Shown piece after piece: positions 26,808 to 36,295 of a stretch of DNA of 46,149 nt. The DNA is from Planctomycetaceae bacterium (lineage in GTDB: Bacteria > Planctomycetota > Phycisphaerae > Phycisphaerales > UBA1924): the NCBI GenBank assembly GCA_027487735.1, contig JAIYDA010000141.1, forward strand, positions 1-46,149. Direction: 5' to 3'. Both the position numbers and the translations under genes were made by a program. Each line of letters begins with the position of its first letter. The stretch's first letter is position 1. Under the pieces are notes generated by a model. It was not told the origin of the DNA, did no database searches, and saw only the letters and a list, made by a program, of their open reading frames with translations.

Positions 26808-28400
26808 ATGCCTAGCGCGCTCGATCGTCTCGACGTTTCTTCCGCACGCGTCTTCAAGAATCTTCCATCCGCTGCGCTCATCGAGCGGGCGATTCGCAAC
26901 GGCGAGGGGACACTCGCTGTCAACGGCGCGCTCGTGTGCCTGACCGGGGACCGCACGGGCCGCAGCCCGAAGGACAAGCACCTCGAGGACGTGCCCGCGA
27001 TTCACGACAAGATCTGGTGGGGCAAAGTGAACACGCCCGTAAGCCCAGCCCAGTTTGACATGGCGCTCGAGATCGCCGTGTCATACCTCAACAGTCGCCC
27101 TGAGGCGTTCGTGTTTGAGGGGTATGCGGGCGCGGACCCCAAGTATCGCCTCGGCGTGCAGGTGGTGACGGAGCAGGCGTGGCACAACCTCTTCGCGCAG
27201 ACGCTGTTCATCCGCCAAGGGACGAAAGCCGCTGGCGCGCCGATGGCCTTCAAGAAGGACTGGACGATCATCAACGCGGGCAAGCGTCGCCTGACGGCGG
27301 AAGAGCAGGCGAAGATGGGGTACAAGGCTCCGGTGCTCATCGCCCAAAGTCTCACCCGCAAGACGGTGGTGATTCTGGGCAGCGAGTATGCGGGTGAAAT
27401 GAAGAAGAGCATCTTCTACGCGATGAACTACGACATGCCCGAGGTGGGCGTGTTCCCCATGCACTGCTCGTGCAACGTCGATCGCAAGAACCACGACAAC
27501 GCGGCTCTCTTCTTCGGCCTGAGCGGCACGGGCAAGACGACCCTGAGCGCCGACCCCAACCGCGCCCTCATCGGCGACGACGAGCACGGCTGGAGCAACG
27601 ACGGCTGCTTCAACTTCGAGGGCGGGTGCTATGCCAAGTGCATCAAGCTGAGCAAAGAAGGCGAGCCCGAGATCTGGAACGCCATCCGATTCGGCAGCGT
27701 GCTCGAGAACACCGTGATCGACCCGCACACACGCGTGCCCGACTACGACAGCGCGAAGCTGACCGAGAACACCCGCGTCACGTACCCCGTCGACTTCATC
27801 GAGGGCGCCGTGATTCCCAGCGTCTGCGGGCACCCCAAGAACATCATCTTCCTCACTGCCGATGCGTACGGCGTGATGCCGCCCGTCAGCAAGCTCACGA
27901 GCGAGCAGGCGATGTACTACTTCATCAACGGATACACCAGCAAGCTCGCCGGCACCGAGGCGGGCGTGAAGGAGCCCGAGCCCAACTTCAGCCCCTGCTT
28001 CGGCGGCGTCTTCTTGCCGCGCCCGCCCGTGAGCTACGCCAAGCAGCTGGCGGACAAGATCGCCAAGCACGGCACGAACGTCTGGCTGCTCAACACGGGC
28101 TGGACGGGCGGCCCTTACGGCGTGGGCCATCGCTTCAGCCTGAAGTACACGCGCGCGTTCGTGAGCGCCATCCTCGATGGCAGCCTCGCGCGAGCGGAGT
28201 ATCAGACCGACCCGGTGTTCGGGCTGCACATCCCCAAGGCCGTGGCGGACGTGCCCAGCGAGGTGCTCATGCCACGCAACACCTGGAAGGACGGCGCGGC
28301 GTACGACGCGAGCGCCACCAAGCTCGCGGCGGCATTCCGCAACAACGACAAGCAGTTTGAGATGCCCGAGGCGGTGCGCGGGGCAGGGCCGAGGGGGTGA
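26808..28400 (+). CDS. pckA: Phosphoenolpyruvate carboxykinase (ATP)
   Basis: A 530-residue enzyme that converts oxaloacetate and ATP to phosphoenolpyruvate, ADP and CO2 at the entry to gluconeogenesis. Recognition comes from GDRTGRSPKDKH near residue 50, the HCSCNV metal/substrate block, the Walker A FGLSGTGKTTLS and the downstream DDEHGW, the PEPCK-specific kinase-2 region. Length and motif order are those of the ATP-dependent class, not the GTP class. AGGAG lies nine bases before the ATG at 26808. A small membrane-protein gene follows 106 bases later. Confidence 0.97.
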   Translation: MPSALDRLDVSSARVFKNLPSAALIERAIRNGEGTLAVNGALVCLTGDRTGRSPKDKHLEDVPAIHDKIWWGKVNTPVSPAQFDMALEIAVSYLNSRPEAFVFEGYAGADPKYRLGVQVVTEQAWHNLFAQTLFIRQGTKAAGAPMAFKKDWTIINAGKRRLTAEEQAKMGYKAPVLIAQSLTRKTVVILGSEYAGEMKKSIFYAMNYDMPEVGVFPMHCSCNVDRKNHDNAALFFGLSGTGKTTLSADPNRALIGDDEHGWSNDGCFNFEGGCYAKCIKLSKEGEPEIWNAIRFGSVLENTVIDPHTRVPDYDSAKLTENTRVTYPVDFIEGAVIPSVCGHPKNIIFLTADAYGVMPPVSKLTSEQAMYYFINGYTSKLAGTEAGVKEPEPNFSPCFGGVFLPRPPVSYAKQLADKIAKHGTNVWLLNTGWTGGPYGVGHRFSLKYTRAFVSAILDGSLARAEYQTDPVFGLHIPKAVADVPSEVLMPRNTWKDGAAYDASATKLAAAFRNNDKQFEMPEAVRGAGPRG

Positions 28401-28506
28401 GGAACTTCCACTACGCGCATGCGAGCGACACTGGAGGGCTCGCTGTGTGACGGGTTGCCCGACCAACGCGATCTGTCCTTCCAACGGACAACGGGTACAG
28501 TTCCCC

Positions 28507-28797
28507 ATGCCCATCATCCGCGAAGAACTCTCCCCCAAGGGCAACATCATCCGCAAGCTCGGCTACTTCGCCGTCGGGCTTGCCGTGGGCTTCACCTTGC
28601 TCGGCGTGTTTCAGCGGGCGCGCCAACAGGAGATCGCGAAGCGCCGGGCAGCGGCTGAGGCCGAGGCGAGGCAGCCGTTCGTGCCCGCGTTGCCGATCCC
28701 TGGGCAGGCGGCAGGGGCTGACGGGGCTACACCGCAAGCACCCGCGCCCACCCAAACCGAGCCGGCCGCTCCGCCAGCATCAAAGCCTGCGAGCTGA
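28507..28797 (+). CDS. Small single-span membrane protein
   Basis: A 96-residue protein with a short cytoplasmic head (MPIIREELSPKGNIIRKLG), one membrane helix (YFAVGLAVGFTLLGVF), a charged helix rich in Arg, Ala and Glu, then a Pro/Ala-rich tail (QAPAPTQTEPAAPPAS) likely to be disordered. I do not recognise a family. It follows pckA on the same strand, but the 106-base gap does not require cotranscription. Confidence 0.65.
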   Translation: MPIIREELSPKGNIIRKLGYFAVGLAVGFTLLGVFQRARQQEIAKRRAAAEAEARQPFVPALPIPGQAAGADGATPQAPAPTQTEPAAPPASKPAS

Positions 28798-29027
28798 TTG
28801 GCACGCTCGTTTTCGCGCTGCTTTTCAACTGGCTTCTCACTGCGCGCTTCGCTCCTCACGAGCGACCTTCCGCCAGCCCCCACATAGCTTCCGCTTCACT
28901 CACGAAGCACCTCACCGGGCCATCACCCGCGTGCACCCTCGAAATGCGGGCCCGCCGTGCAAGCCCCGCTTGCACCCCCACCAGAATCTGCCCGCCAGCA
29001 CGAACGAACTCCTGACAACACGCAACA

Positions 29028-32000
29028 ATGCGGGCGAGTGTCCGGAGCGTGCGTGCGCTCGCTTCGGAATCTGCCGTCGCCCCACTTCCCGTCTGCCCTC
29101 CTATGCCCCCCTCCAAAGCGTCGTTGCCCAACCTGCCAGCAAGTTCTGCCGGGGTGCCTGTCGTGGTCGAGGCTGCGCTCCCACATGCCTCCACAGTCGC
29201 AGGCGCAAACAGCCACGCCCGTGCGAGCAGCACAGGCAGCACGGGCATCGTCCGCAGCGACTCGCGCGTCATCCGCGTGCGCGGTGCCCGCGAGCACAAC
29301 CTCAAGAACGTCACGCTCGAGATTCCGCGCGACCAGCTCATCGTCATGACGGGCATGAGCGGCAGCGGCAAGAGCAGCCTCGCCTTCGACACGATCTTCG
29401 CCGAGGGGCAACGCAAATACATGGAGAGCCTGAGCGCCTACGCACGCCAGTTTCTCGATCAGCTCAAAAAGCCCGACGTCGACGAGGTCGAGGGCATTCC
29501 GCCCACGATCGCCATCGAGCAGCGCAGCAGCGGCAGCAACCCCCGCAGCACCGTGGCGACGACGACCGAGATCTACGACTACCTCCGCCTGCTCTTTGCA
29601 CGCTGCGGCACGCCGTTTAGCTGGGCCGTGACGGCAACGAAGAAGGATGGCGCGATCCTCGCTCGCAGCGGCAAGCCCATCAGCGCGATGAGCAGCACGC
29701 AGATCGTCGATGCCTTGCTGAGTGGCGCTGGCACGAGCTCCGATCGCAGCGCGAGCCCAAGGCGGGCCATGATCCTCGCTCCCATGGTGCGCGGCAAGAA
29801 GGGCTTTCATCGCGACGTGCTCGAAGACCTCAGCCAGCAAGGCTGGACGCGCGCCCGCGTGAACGGCGAGCTGAAAGACATTCGCGAGGCCCTCAAGGAG
29901 CCGGGCGAAAACCCGCTGAAACTCGGGCGGCACGAGAAGCACACCATCGAGGCCGTGGTCGATCGCCTCGTGCTCGACAAGGAGAGCGCAGGTCGCATCG
30001 CCGAGAGCGTCGAAGCTGCCATCCGCCTCAGCAAGGGCACGCTCATCGCGAGCATCGAAAGCGTCGACAGCGAGGGCAAGCCAACCTGGACCGACCGCGC
30101 GTTCAGCACGAAGTTCGCCGACCCCGAGCACCCCGAAGTCGCGCTCGAAGAGCTCGAGCCTCGCCTCTTCAGCTTCAACAGCCCCTTCGGCGCCTGCTCG
30201 CAGTGCAACGGCCTGGGAACGCTGCTCGAGCTCGATGAACTGCTGGTGATGCCCGACCCGAGCAAGAGCCTCGCCGAGGGTGCAATCGAGGCGTACGCGA
30301 AGAACCCGATGGTGAAGGCCTGGTTCAACCGCGGGCTACGAAAGTTCTGCAAGGCGTTCCGCGTCGCGATGGACCTGCCCGTCAGCACATTTAGCCCCGA
30401 CGTCCGTCGCGCGCTGCTGCACGGCGCGAAGCCCGAAGAGGCCAAGCGTGTCGGGCTCAAGTGGCAGGGCGTCATCCCCGAACTCACCGCCTGGTGGAAG
30501 AGCACCGAGAACGAGAGCGTGAAGGAGTGGGTCAGCAAGTTCTTTACCGACAAACCCTGCCACAACTGCTGCGGCGATCGCCTGCGCATCGAGGCCCTGC
30601 ACGTGCTGCTGCAAAGCTCGCACGCCGTGCCCGCGACGGAGGTGCGAAGCGAGAACGTGATCGGCAGGCCCGCAGGCAGTGCTGTGAGTACGGATCGCAA
30701 AGTCGCCGCCACAAGCAAGCGTGCCAAAGCAAGCACCCCAAGCAGCGACGAAGCCCTCGCGTATCTCAACATCGCAGAGTTCAGCAGGCTGAACATCACC
30801 GATGCCGTCGCCTTCATGGATGGTCTGATGCTGAGCGAAGAGCAGCGACTCATCGCGCAGCCGATTCTCAAAGAGATCAACAACCGCCTGCGGTTCCTCA
30901 TGGGCGTGGGGCTGGAGTACCTCAACCTCAGCCGCAAGACCGCAACGCTCAGCGGAGGCGAAGCCCAGCGCATCCGCCTTGCAAGCCAGGTCGGCAGCGG
31001 GCTCGTCGGCGCGTGCTACGTGCTCGATGAGCCCACCATTGGCCTGCACCAGCGCGACAACGCACGCCTCATCGGCACGCTGCGACACCTTGCCGACATC
31101 GGCAACACGGTCCTCGTCGTCGAGCACGACGAGGACATGATCCGCGCCGCCGACCACGTGGTCGATGTCGGGCCGGGCCCGGGCGTGCACGGCGGCAGAA
31201 TCGTCGCGCAGGGCAGCGTCGAGACGATCTGCAACACGCCAGGCAGCATCACCGGAGACTACCTCAGCGGTCGCAAACGCATCGAGCTGCCCGCCAAGCG
31301 CCGCGCGCTGCAGATCAAGCAGGGCATCACCATCAAGGGTGCACAGGAGAACAACCTGAAGAACGTCGACGCGGTCTTTCCCACGGGCGGGCTCGTCTGC
31401 GTCACGGGCGTCTCGGGCAGCGGCAAGAGCACACTCGTGAACGACATCCTGCTCCGCTGCATGCACATGCACCTCAGCGGCTCGCGCGAAAAGCCCGGCA
31501 AGCACGCCAGCTTCAAGATGCCCAACACGCTGGACCGCGTGATCGAGGTCGACCAGACGCCCATCGGGCGCACGCCGCGCAGCAACCCCGCGACGTACAC
31601 AGGTTTCTTCGACGAGATCCGCCGCGTCTTCGTGCAGACGAAGGAGAGCAAGCTGCGCGGCTACAAGCCAGGCAGGTTCAGCTTCAACGTGCCCGTCACG
31701 AGCGGGGGCGGCCGCTGCGAGGCCTGCCAGGGGCAGGGGCTCAAGAAGATCGAGATGCACTTCCTGCCCGACGTGTTCGTCGAATGCGAGGTCTGCCGTG
31801 GCAAGCGCTACAACCGCGAGACGCTCGAGATCGTCTATCGTGGCAAGCACATCTCCGACGTGCTCGACATGACGGTGGAAGAGTCGCTCGGATTCTTCGA
31901 GAACCACCAACGCATCCTGCGAAACCTGCGCTGCCTGCACGATGTGGGGCTGGACTACGTCAAGCTCGGGCAGCCCAGCACGCAGCTCTCCGGGGGCGAG

Positions 32001-32537
32001 GCCCAGCGCATCAAGCTCGCCGCAGAACTCGCCCGCGGCACGAGCATCTTCGGCGGCTGGGATGGCCTGACGCAGGACATGGTGGTCGATGGCAAGAAGG
32101 CCGCACAGGGCAAGGGCAAAGACCTCGTCGGCAACGAGCCAGCAACCAACGACGTCGCCAAGGCAGGCGAAGGCTGGGACGAGCCCGAAGCAGAGGAGCA
32201 CGCCGCAACCGCCCAGCCCACGGGCAAGCGCAAGCTGGTCTCCGCAAGCGCACCGACGCTCTACGTGCTCGATGAGCCCACCACGGGCCTGCACTTTGAG
32301 GACATCCGCAAGCTCGTCAACGTCATGCACCGCCTCGCCGACGCGGGCAACACCCTGGTCGTCATCGAGCACAATCTCGACGTCATCAAGTGTGCCGATT
32401 GGATCATCGACCTCGGGCCCGAAGGAGGCGATCGCGGGGGCACGATCGTGGCACAGGGCACGCCCGAGGATGTCGCGAAGGTGGCCGCGAGCCACACCGG
32501 GCAGTATCTGCGGCAGATGCTGGGTATCAAGGGATAA
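29028..32537 (+). CDS. uvrA: Excinuclease ABC subunit A with two lineage-specific inserts
   Basis: UvrA, the damage-recognition ATPase of nucleotide excision repair. Both ABC halves are intact: Walker A GMSGSGKSS and GVSGSGKST, two LSGGEAQRI signatures, Walker B LDEPTIGLH and LDEPTTGLH, and zinc modules CSQC/CHNC and CEAC/CEVC. At 1169 residues it is over 200 longer than usual. The extra length is an N-terminal tail of about 80 residues, an insert at about 530-578 before LNIAEFSRLNI, and an insert at about 1005-1077 between the second signature helix and Walker B, rich in Lys, Gly, Glu and Ala. The start is uncertain (ATG 29028 or 29103). No uvrB or uvrC is nearby. Confidence 0.95.
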   Translation: MRASVRSVRALASESAVAPLPVCPPMPPSKASLPNLPASSAGVPVVVEAALPHASTVAGANSHARASSTGSTGIVRSDSRVIRVRGAREHNLKNVTLEIPRDQLIVMTGMSGSGKSSLAFDTIFAEGQRKYMESLSAYARQFLDQLKKPDVDEVEGIPPTIAIEQRSSGSNPRSTVATTTEIYDYLRLLFARCGTPFSWAVTATKKDGAILARSGKPISAMSSTQIVDALLSGAGTSSDRSASPRRAMILAPMVRGKKGFHRDVLEDLSQQGWTRARVNGELKDIREALKEPGENPLKLGRHEKHTIEAVVDRLVLDKESAGRIAESVEAAIRLSKGTLIASIESVDSEGKPTWTDRAFSTKFADPEHPEVALEELEPRLFSFNSPFGACSQCNGLGTLLELDELLVMPDPSKSLAEGAIEAYAKNPMVKAWFNRGLRKFCKAFRVAMDLPVSTFSPDVRRALLHGAKPEEAKRVGLKWQGVIPELTAWWKSTENESVKEWVSKFFTDKPCHNCCGDRLRIEALHVLLQSSHAVPATEVRSENVIGRPAGSAVSTDRKVAATSKRAKASTPSSDEALAYLNIAEFSRLNITDAVAFMDGLMLSEEQRLIAQPILKEINNRLRFLMGVGLEYLNLSRKTATLSGGEAQRIRLASQVGSGLVGACYVLDEPTIGLHQRDNARLIGTLRHLADIGNTVLVVEHDEDMIRAADHVVDVGPGPGVHGGRIVAQGSVETICNTPGSITGDYLSGRKRIELPAKRRALQIKQGITIKGAQENNLKNVDAVFPTGGLVCVTGVSGSGKSTLVNDILLRCMHMHLSGSREKPGKHASFKMPNTLDRVIEVDQTPIGRTPRSNPATYTGFFDEIRRVFVQTKESKLRGYKPGRFSFNVPVTSGGGRCEACQGQGLKKIEMHFLPDVFVECEVCRGKRYNRETLEIVYRGKHISDVLDMTVEESLGFFENHQRILRNLRCLHDVGLDYVKLGQPSTQLSGGEAQRIKLAAELARGTSIFGGWDGLTQDMVVDGKKAAQGKGKDLVGNEPATNDVAKAGEGWDEPEAEEHAATAQPTGKRKLVSASAPTLYVLDEPTTGLHFEDIRKLVNVMHRLADAGNTLVVIEHNLDVIKCADWIIDLGPEGGDRGGTIVAQGTPEDVAKVAASHTGQYLRQMLGIKG

Positions 32538-32644
32538 TGCTGAGTGCGTCGTGCATCGGCGAAGGAGAGCCGTCCGCGATGAGCGACCAGCGAACAGGAC
32601 CCGCGACTTTCATCGGCACTGCCGAGCGAGTCACGCCTATCCAC

Positions 32645-32677
32645 GTGCTCGTCGCACGAAGCACTCGCTACGAGCAC
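32645..32677. terminator. Weak 8-bp hairpin between uvrA and a convergent gene
   Basis: GTGCTCGT (32645-32652) pairs with ACGAGCAC (32670-32677) around a 17-base loop, in the 162-base gap between two convergent stops. Confidence 0.35.
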
Positions 32678-32699
32678 CTTCGCCACCCTCGAGCGCGCT

Positions 32700-33248
32700 C
32701 TACTCCTGCGTCGTTAGCAGCGCCTCGCGAATCGCCTGCATCGCCTCGTCGGCGCTCGTGCGTGCCTCCGCCTTCGCCTTGCGCCACGCGGATATGCCAT
32801 ACCACACCACGCTCAGCACCGTGAGCGGGATGTACCACAGGTTCGTGTTCCAGTCGTAGCTCGGGAAGTACGTACGGATCATCGAATCCGTCAGCCACAC
32901 CCCGGGCCACACGCTCAGCACGCACACCACCAGCATGATGAGCGGCACCTTGAGCAGCATCCGCGGGCGGAAGGCGAGCACCGTTTCGCTCTCTGTCGCG
33001 CTCACCACCGTCGCGAGCAGCTCGCGATCAAACGGTGCGGCAAAGCATGCCACGCGAAACGCCTCACGCTGTGCCGAGGCTTGGGTCTCGCCCGTAGCAG
33101 GCTTCGCCGCGTGCGCCTCGGTGTAGCCCGGCAGCTTGCCCGCCTTGCTCAGCGCACGCATCGAATCGAGCACGCGCGGAAGCGAGCACTGCGTGCGAAG
33201 CGTGCCCCATGAGGCATCGCCCACAGAAGTTGGGCTGACAACTGCCAT
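32700..33248 (-). CDS. Two-span membrane protein, unknown function
   Basis: A 182-residue protein with a soluble N-terminal region and two membrane helices near residues 103-121 (VPLIMLVVCVLSVWPGVWL) and 135-152 (NLWYIPLTVLSVVWYG). A short charged C-terminal helix follows. The family is not recognised. The ATG at 33248 is favoured because a TATATT sits about 10 bases upstream of it on the minus strand, suggesting a very short leader. It diverges from the gene at 33438. Confidence 0.65.
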   Translation of the reverse strand: MAVVSPTSVGDASWGTLRTQCSLPRVLDSMRALSKAGKLPGYTEAHAAKPATGETQASAQREAFRVACFAAPFDRELLATVVSATESETVLAFRPRMLLKVPLIMLVVCVLSVWPGVWLTDSMIRTYFPSYDWNTNLWYIPLTVLSVVWYGISAWRKAKAEARTSADEAMQAIREALLTTQE

Positions 33249-33437
33249 GCGTTGAGAATATACGGTTCGTTGCGCGGTCGGGTGGTGCGTGTCGGGTGCG
33301 GTTTGGCAGTTGTGCGGCAACTGCAAGGCGGTCTATGGCGCGTATGCGGTTTGTGCGGGGCTTGCTTTGCGGGTTCTTTGGGAGTGATCGCAGAGCTTGC
33401 TTGAACTGCCACAGATGCGCAGTACATTGCTTGTGCC

Positions 33438-34010
33438 TTGGCACACTCGCGCGCACCAGACTCGCCGCAGGACACGCCCGGGGTGCCGCGCGCCCCGCAG
33501 TGGCGGCTCGTGGGCGAAGCCGCAGCCCGCGTTGCGAACGAGAACGCACAGGCGAACAAAGCCTTCGACACTGAGGCTCAGGACGTCTTCGTGCTCCGCG
33601 CGATGCTCGGCCCACGCCAGGCCTTTGCAGGCGAGGTGGAAGCAACGCTGCAAGGGGGGCGTGCCGCCATCCTGACGCCCGAATCGCGCGACTCTCTGCT
33701 GCGCACCGCGCAGCGACTTGGGCTGCGAACATTCGATGCCCACCTTGTCATCGCAACCGTGCAAGATGCAGCCCGCCGGGGCGAGCGCGCCTGGCTCATC
33801 GAAGCCACCCGCGCAGCTGAGCGAAAGCCCGTGCAAGCAGCCCCCACTCGCCGCTCGCCCATCGCCAAGCACGCGGCAACCGAGCCCGCGCTCGACGTCC
33901 TTCCCGCGCATGACTCCCGCCCCACCGATGGCATCGCAGGGCAAGCACTCATCGCCGTCACGCTGGCCCTCGTCGTCGTAGCGAGCGTCGCCGTCCTGCT
34001 GGGCTCCTGA
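33438..34010 (+). CDS. Tail-anchored protein, unknown function
   Basis: A 190-residue protein with a soluble N-terminal part containing helical segments (RDSLLRTAQRLGLRTFDAHL and VIATVQDAARRGER) and a single C-terminal membrane helix (ALIAVTLALVVVASVAVLLG) four residues from the end, the layout of a tail-anchored protein. The start is a TTG at 33438, the only in-frame option before the conserved-looking part, so it is uncertain. Its TGA overlaps the first in-frame ATG of the HEAT-repeat gene by one base. I do not recognise the family. Confidence 0.6.
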   Translation: MAHSRAPDSPQDTPGVPRAPQWRLVGEAAARVANENAQANKAFDTEAQDVFVLRAMLGPRQAFAGEVEATLQGGRAAILTPESRDSLLRTAQRLGLRTFDAHLVIATVQDAARRGERAWLIEATRAAERKPVQAAPTRRSPIAKHAATEPALDVLPAHDSRPTDGIAGQALIAVTLALVVVASVAVLLGS

Positions 34011-34078
34011 TGCGGGGGCCCGCACGTCGGCTGCGATGTGCGCCGTTGGCGCTTCGCTGCTGGCGTATCCTCGCGGCA

Positions 34079-34912
34079 GTGAAGCAACCCGTCGTTCATC
34101 TGGTGTTGGTGTCGCTCGCCTTCGCGCCGATGGCTGGCCTTTCGGTTGGCCTCCTCTCGGGCTGCCAAGCCGTCAGCGGCGTCCGCCCCGGTGCCACGAG
34201 CATCCTCGACGTCGTCGCACCCCCCGACCCCAACGAGGCCCTCGAGGACGCACAGGACCCATTCCGCAGCGAGCTGCGGTATCGCGGCACGCAGACGCTC
34301 ACGGGCTTGTCGATCAACACCAGCCAGCCCATCGCCTCGCGCGAGCCTGCCCTCAGCGTGCTTCGCACCAATCTGGGCGACGAAGACCCGGGCGTGCGCG
34401 CCCTCGCCGCCCGTGCCCTGGGCAGCTTTGGCGACGCCAGCGACGCCCCCCAAGTCGCGCTCCTGCTCGAAGATGAGGACGCGAACGTGCGCATCGAAGC
34501 CGCCCGCGCCCTCCAGCGCCTTCACGATCCCGCGCTCGTCGACGCCCTGCTTCGCCGCCTCGACAGCATCGCCGAGAACGAAGCAGGCGTGCGCCTCGAA
34601 GCCGCCACCGCGCTCGGGCAATACCGCCAGACGCGCGTGGTCGAGGGGCTGATCGCCTCACTCGACGACGAGCACCTGGGCGTCAACCAGCGAACGCTGC
34701 GAAGCCTGCGCACCCTTACAGGGATGGACCTGGGCACCAATCGCGCCACCTGGCAGGCGTGGTATCGCCAGCAGGCGAGTGCCCAGGCGGTGTTCGCCAG
34801 CGGTCGCAACTACACCTACCCCACCTACGACCGGCGGCAGAAGTGGTATGAGTACATCCCGCTGGTGCCCAAGCCTCCCAACGAGGCCCCGGGCGTGCCC
34901 GCTGGCATGTGA
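34079..34912 (+). CDS. HEAT-repeat lipoprotein
   Basis: A 277-residue envelope lipoprotein. From the GTG at 34079 the signal peptide is VVHLVLVSLAFAPMAGLSVG, ending in the lipobox LLSGC with acylated C29. Residues 95-215 contain three or four HEAT/PBS-type repeats (DPGVRALAARALGSFGD, DANVRIEAARALQRLHD, EAGVRLEAATALGQY), a protein-protein interaction scaffold. The tail is Tyr/Pro-rich (YTYPTYDRRQKWYEYIPLVP). An upstream ATG at 34010 overlaps the previous stop as TGATG and would add a 23-residue Arg-rich prefix; translational coupling is then possible. The partner is unknown. Confidence 0.75.
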   Translation: MKQPVVHLVLVSLAFAPMAGLSVGLLSGCQAVSGVRPGATSILDVVAPPDPNEALEDAQDPFRSELRYRGTQTLTGLSINTSQPIASREPALSVLRTNLGDEDPGVRALAARALGSFGDASDAPQVALLLEDEDANVRIEAARALQRLHDPALVDALLRRLDSIAENEAGVRLEAATALGQYRQTRVVEGLIASLDDEHLGVNQRTLRSLRTLTGMDLGTNRATWQAWYRQQASAQAVFASGRNYTYPTYDRRQKWYEYIPLVPKPPNEAPGVPAGM

Positions 34913-34978
34913 TGCCAGAGCCAGACGGTGCCGCGTCGCCGCGACCTTCGCCCAAGAGATTACCTCAGCAAAAACAAA

Positions 34979-35004
34979 CAAGCCAGCGCGTTCGCGCTGG
35001 CTTG
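34979..35004 (-). terminator. Intrinsic terminator of the binding-protein gene
   Basis: CAAGCCAGCGCG (34979-34990) pairs perfectly with CGCGCTGGCTTG (34993-35004). On the minus strand the stem is followed by TTTGTTTTTG, a proper T-rich tract. It begins 32 bases after the stop at 35036. Confidence 0.85.
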
Positions 35005-35035
35005 TGTGATTGCAAAGCACTCGCCCTCGCTCGCA

Positions 35036-36160
35036 TTACTTCTTGCGACCGAGCCACTTGTCCCACACCTTGCCGAACTCGTCCGCGTTCTCCTTGGTCA
35101 CGATGTCGACCTTCGCACGAACCGCGGTCTGCTCGGGCTTCTTGCCATCCTTGGCGTAGTCCAGCAGCATGCTCACGCTCTCAAAGCCCCAGCCGTAGTA
35201 GTTCTGGCCGACCAGGGCCTTCACCTCGCCGCTCTTTACGTACGCGAGGGGCAGTTCCAGCGTGTCGATGCTCACGACGGTCACGCCCTTGTCCGCCACG
35301 CCCGCGAGCGCGTTGGTGGTATACAGAGGCCACCCACCCACGAACGCCCAGCCCGTGACATCGGGGTTGGCAGTCTGCACCTGCTTGATCTTCTGCACCG
35401 CAGCATCCGCGGTCTCAACGTGGTAGTAGGTATCCTTGATCGAGATGCCCTTGTGCTTCGCAAGCTCTTCGCGCACGCCGCGCACGCGGGCCTGCAGGTT
35501 CGTCGCGTTCTGATTGCCCGCGAGGATCGCCACCACGCCCTTGTCGCCCATCGTCTTGACGAGCTGCTGCGCGAGGATGCGACCGGCGTCGGCATCGTCC
35601 ATGCCGTAGGTTGCCATGCGCTTGCTCGCCGGCGCGTCGCTGTCAAACGTCACGACGGCAACGCCCTTCTCGACCGCAGCGTTGATCGCGCTCGTCAGCA
35701 CGTTCGCATCAGTCACGCTGATGGCGATGCCATCCACACCCACGTTCACCAGGTCGGTAATCGCCTGGGCCTGCTTCTGCGCGTCCTCGGTCGGGGGCGT
35801 GCGCCAGTTGACCTCAATCTCCACGCCGTGCTTGGCCCCCAGCTCCTTTGCCGCGTCAAACGCGCCGGTCTTGGCAGCCTGGAACACAGGGTTGTTCTCG
35901 CTCTTGGCGATGACGCCAAAGCTGAACTTCTTCTTGCCTGCGCTGGCGGCGGGCTTGGACTCAGCTGGCTTGGCTGCATCGGGCTTGGCTGCGTCCGTCT
36001 TTGGTGCGTCGGCAGGCTTCGGAGCATCAACCTTGGGCGTCTCGACAGGCTTGGGAGCGGGCGCCGGGGCGGGCTTCTCGCACCCTGCCATGCCCAGCCC
36101 CAAACCCATCACCACCGCCGCGACCGACATCGCCCCCACCACGCGCTTCATGCTCAACAT
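35036..36160 (-). CDS. Orphan periplasmic sugar-type ABC substrate-binding lipoprotein
   Basis: A 374-residue lipoprotein: signal peptide to the lipobox MAGC27, then a 45-residue Pro/Ala/Lys linker that would hold the domain away from the membrane, then a periplasmic-binding-protein type I fold of the ribose/xylose class. Motifs are FGVIAKSENNPVFQAAKTG, GVDGIAISVTD, VVTFDSDAPASKR, VAILAGNQNATNLQARVRG and the hinge-side TGWAFVGGWPLY. The ligand is probably a sugar or similar small polyol. No permease or ATPase gene is adjacent. AAGGA lies eight bases before the ATG at 36160, and a strong terminator follows. Confidence 0.92.
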   Translation of the reverse strand: MLSMKRVVGAMSVAAVVMGLGLGMAGCEKPAPAPAPKPVETPKVDAPKPADAPKTDAAKPDAAKPAESKPAASAGKKKFSFGVIAKSENNPVFQAAKTGAFDAAKELGAKHGVEIEVNWRTPPTEDAQKQAQAITDLVNVGVDGIAISVTDANVLTSAINAAVEKGVAVVTFDSDAPASKRMATYGMDDADAGRILAQQLVKTMGDKGVVAILAGNQNATNLQARVRGVREELAKHKGISIKDTYYHVETADAAVQKIKQVQTANPDVTGWAFVGGWPLYTTNALAGVADKGVTVVSIDTLELPLAYVKSGEVKALVGQNYYGWGFESVSMLLDYAKDGKKPEQTAVRAKVDIVTKENADEFGKVWDKWLGRKK

Positions 36161-36295
36161 GCTGTGTTCCTTCTTGAACAAGTTGCTTGACAACTCGAGA
36201 GACACCACCAAAGGCTGGCCCGCCTCGCCCCGAGCGGGGCTGGCCAAAGGCAAGCATAGAACGCAGCCGAGCCCAAGCAGACACCCCGGGCCCCG

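Noticed and set aside
30336-32495. Long minus-strand frame opposite uvrA
   Set aside because: It is antisense to intact UvrA ATPase motifs and lacks its own motifs.
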